The translations under genes were made by a program, and so were the position numbers. Below the pieces are notes generated by a model. That model did not search any database, was not told the DNA's origin, and saw only the letters and a program-made list of their open reading frames with translations. A DNA stretch of 7,959 nucleotides. It comes from Desulfobacteraceae bacterium. GTDB lineage: Bacteria; Desulfobacterota; Desulfobacteria; Desulfobacterales; UBA5616. The stretch covers positions 1-7,959 of the forward strand of contig JAUXEW010000134.1 in NCBI GenBank assembly GCA_030620375.1, given 5' to 3'. The stretch's first letter is position 1; every line of letters begins with the position of its first letter. Shown in pieces: positions 6,367-7,959 of the stretch.

Positions 6367-6504
6367 CTATGCATCTGATGGTATAAAATGCGGAGAAGGA
6401 TACCACCATTCTCCGGGCTTTAAATTTAAATCCTTGATTAGAGTATGCATGAGATTATACGAAACCGCCTGCAGCGCCAACCCTCCGGGATAGTATGTGT
6501 CCAT
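6367..6504 (-). CDS. Small ORF of 45 residues ahead of the acyl-CoA dehydrogenase gene; hypothetical or gene remnant
   Basis: An ATG at 6504 opens a 45-codon frame ending in TAG at 6367-6369, 55 bases upstream of the dehydrogenase start on the same strand. The product starts MDTYYPGGLALQ and ends GEWWYPSPHFIPSDA. It is rich in aromatic residues and prolines and reads like a piece of a folded protein. The frame is GC-richer than the AT-rich stretch above it, which favours coding sequence. Against it: the nearest Shine-Dalgarno-like AAGGA is about 15 bases away, and an in-frame stop lies three codons before the ATG. It could be a genuine small leader gene of the operon or the surviving end of a decayed larger gene. 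I do not recognise the family. Confidence 0.35.
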   Translation of the reverse strand: MDTYYPGGLALQAVSYNLMHTLIKDLNLKPGEWWYPSPHFIPSDA

Positions 6505-6807
6505 TTTTTGATTTTACACGTCCTTTATGGATTAACACGGATTTTCAAATTGGAGTTTCTGGTATTGTATAGTTGATTTACTATGTTCGAACTGATAAAA
6601 TTAGATTTGCCAAGTAAATATTTTCTTGGAAAACCGGGGAACATCTGCTCTCAAATTCGGTTCAGGTGAATACAAAGCAAGAAAAAGAGATGGGTATTAA
6701 GGGATGCCGAGAATTGATCGCAGTAACTCCCCTCAAACTATTTTCTTTATGTTCAACAAACCAAAATGTCAAGTAAAGATTGAAAGCGCGGAGGTGAAAA
6801 GCTTTAA
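6505..6807. other. AT-rich divergent intergenic region
   Basis: About 300 bases separate the leftward operon from the rightward flavin oxidoreductase gene, with no supported coding frame on either strand. Promoters for both directions are expected here. A short inverted repeat ATAGT-TGATTT-ACTAT (6569-6584) could be an operator half-site pair. I see no RNA gene or further copy of the two inverted-repeat element families. Confidence 0.5.
6744..6772 (-). promoter_or_regulatory. Possible leftward promoter in the divergent region
   Basis: On the minus strand a consensus -35 TTGACA (6772-6767) is followed after 17 bases by TAAAGA (6749-6744), a weak -10. It would transcribe towards the small ORF and the acyl-CoA dehydrogenase operon, leaving a leader of roughly 230 bases before 6504. 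The -10 is poor, so the call is tentative. Confidence 0.22.
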
Positions 6808-7902
6808 ATGAGCAAAGAGAGTATGGCCGATATACCATTTTTACCGACGGAGATCATGGGATTAAGGTTACGCAATCGTTTCGTCCGTTCTGCTACTATG
6901 GAAGGCATGGCCACGGACAATGGATCACCCGGGCCGGAGCTTATCCGTTTGTATCAGAACCTGGCATCAGGTGGGGCAGGGTTGATTTCTACCAGCGCCT
7001 GTTGCCCGGACCCCGAATGGATGAATTGTTTAAAAGGGCAACTCGTTCTTAATGATAAAAGCCATCTGTCGGCATGGAAAGAGATGATCCGGACGATCCA
7101 TGATCAAGGAGCCCTCGTTTCCCTGCAACTGGCGCCCTTTGTGACTCTGGGGGGAAGCCCGGCGGGGCCTTCTGAATATAAATCCGGTGTTCATGTGGTT
7201 TCAGCGGATGAGATCGGGCGTATTGCCTCAACATATGCAAAGACTGCGGCACTGGCCCGCCAGATCGGCGTGGATGCGGCACAAGTACACGCCGGTCACG
7301 GGTATGGGCTGAGCCAGTTTTTATCGCCATATTTCAACCATCGTGATGATGCGTATGGTGGATCGGTGGAGAATAGAACCCGTATATTCCGGGACATCCG
7401 CCAGGCTATTGCCGAAACCGCCGGGGCTGATTTTCCGATATGGATAAAAATGAACGCCCTTGACGGCGTTCCCGGCGGGTTGACACCGGACCAGGCAGCC
7501 CGGTTTGGCCCGCTATTGGCAAAAGCCGGTTACGGGGCCATTGAGGTCACCGGCGGATCGATGAGCGGCAGTCATAATTCACGGGGACCGCTGGAAAAAA
7601 GCGAATGGTTCGAGGGCTTTTATCTGGAAGGGGCAACAAAGGTAAAAGCGGTTACTGACTTGCCTGTCTCAGCCGTGGGCGGTATTCGTAAACTGGAGAT
7701 GATCCAAAAGATTCTAACCGGTGGAACCGCAGACCTGATTTCATTAAGTAGGCCTTTGGTTCGCGAGCCCGGTCTTATCAACCGTTGGAATGACGGCGAC
7801 ATCAGTCCGTCCCATTGCATATCCTGCGATGGCTGTTTTAAAATGTTCGTTAAGGGTAAGGGATTGTTCTGTGTGCAGGAAGCCAAGAAGACTCGGGAAT
7901 AA
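6808..7902 (+). CDS. NADH:flavin oxidoreductase, Old Yellow Enzyme family (2,4-dienoyl-CoA reductase/BaiCD-like), single-domain form
   Basis: A 364-residue FMN-dependent TIM-barrel protein expected to reduce activated C=C bonds. Seen: LRLRNRFVRSATMEGMA (19-35) at the N-terminus, QVHAGHGYGLSQFLSPYFN (159-177) with likely proton donor Tyr166, and RDDAYGGSVENRTRI (179-193), all hallmarks of the family. His256 in GSH may serve with Tyr166 as in E. coli dienoyl-CoA reductase. The C-terminus has Cys337, Cys340, Cys343 and Cys355 (C-x2-C-x2-C-x11-C), similar to the 4Fe-4S site of FadH/BaiCD but one residue shorter in the third interval. The FAD/NAD(P) domain that makes FadH/BaiCD about 640-670 residues is absent, so electrons probably come from another protein. 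The ATG at 6808 follows GGAGGTG with an 11-base spacer; Met6 (ATG 6823) is an alternative start. It is divergent from the acyl-CoA operon and may process an unsaturated CoA intermediate. Confidence 0.9.
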   Translation: MSKESMADIPFLPTEIMGLRLRNRFVRSATMEGMATDNGSPGPELIRLYQNLASGGAGLISTSACCPDPEWMNCLKGQLVLNDKSHLSAWKEMIRTIHDQGALVSLQLAPFVTLGGSPAGPSEYKSGVHVVSADEIGRIASTYAKTAALARQIGVDAAQVHAGHGYGLSQFLSPYFNHRDDAYGGSVENRTRIFRDIRQAIAETAGADFPIWIKMNALDGVPGGLTPDQAARFGPLLAKAGYGAIEVTGGSMSGSHNSRGPLEKSEWFEGFYLEGATKVKAVTDLPVSAVGGIRKLEMIQKILTGGTADLISLSRPLVREPGLINRWNDGDISPSHCISCDGCFKMFVKGKGLFCVQEAKKTRE

Positions 7903-7959
7903 AGAGGAGTAATTGTTTTAACATTTCCAAATGGATTAAAGATAACGGGAAAACTAGTC

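Noticed and set aside
6293..6493. 66-codon plus-strand frame in the divergent region
   Set aside because: It runs antisense to the dehydrogenase start and the more coding-like minus-strand small ORF, with no ribosome site or recognisable motif.
7903..7959. Possible start of a further plus-strand gene after GAGGAGT
   Set aside because: A ribosome-site-like GAGGAGT follows the oxidoreductase stop and one frame stays open to the edge (TFPNGLKITGKLV), but it has no ATG, GTG or TTG start, and the frames with such starts stop at once.
1..7959. CRISPR array, tRNA, rRNA, or a defence or phage system
   Set aside because: No regularly spaced repeats, no cloverleaf or rRNA-like stretches, and no nuclease, integrase or transposase genes were seen on either strand.

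Overview
The window (7,959 bases) carries six protein genes with clear family assignments, one weak small ORF, and a set of short non-autonomous mobile elements. The gene set is acyl-CoA metabolism: a thiolase-superfamily protein (partial), an enoyl-CoA hydratase, a class III CoA-transferase, an acyl-CoA dehydrogenase and an Old-Yellow-Enzyme-type oxidoreductase, plus a sodium:amino-acid symporter. Moderate GC, this kind of CoA gene cluster, and the short inverted-repeat elements starting GAGACCTTTG would fit an anaerobic Desulfobacterota (former Deltaproteobacteria) bacterium. That placement is an inference from style, not proven by any marker gene.

Layout, left to right. 1-885 (minus): N-terminal 295 residues of a thiolase-like protein that runs off the left edge. 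886-1359: promoter-type sequence, a complete 142-bp inverted-repeat element (1104-1245) and a strong hairpin (1281-1318). 1360-2715 (plus): an AGCS-family sodium symporter whose last codons and stop lie in, or at the edge of, a truncated second copy of the same element (2702-2757), followed by a second hairpin related to the first. 2856-6311 (minus): enoyl-CoA hydratase, CaiB/BaiF CoA-transferase and acyl-CoA dehydrogenase, read in the order dehydrogenase, transferase, hydratase, apparently one operon. A different 167-bp inverted-repeat element (4924-5090) sits between dehydrogenase and transferase. 6367-6504 (minus): a possible 45-residue ORF at the head of that operon. 6505-6807: AT-rich divergent intergenic region. 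6808-7902 (plus): NADH:flavin oxidoreductase of the 2,4-dienoyl-CoA reductase/BaiCD type, without the C-terminal pyridine-nucleotide domain.

How the genes could work together (inference): the CoA-transferase activates a carboxylic acid, the dehydrogenase makes the 2,3-enoyl-CoA, the hydratase adds water, and the thiolase-like protein acts on a later C-C cleavage or condensation step. The divergent flavin oxidoreductase could reduce an unsaturated intermediate. The true substrate cannot be read from the sequence.

The most unusual content is the mobile-element architecture. One element has inserted exactly at the Shine-Dalgarno sequence of the CoA-transferase gene and duplicated it. The only plus-strand gene in the left two thirds of the window, the symporter, is bracketed by direct copies of another element and of a hairpin, as if it were a cassette inserted into a minus-strand acyl-CoA cluster.
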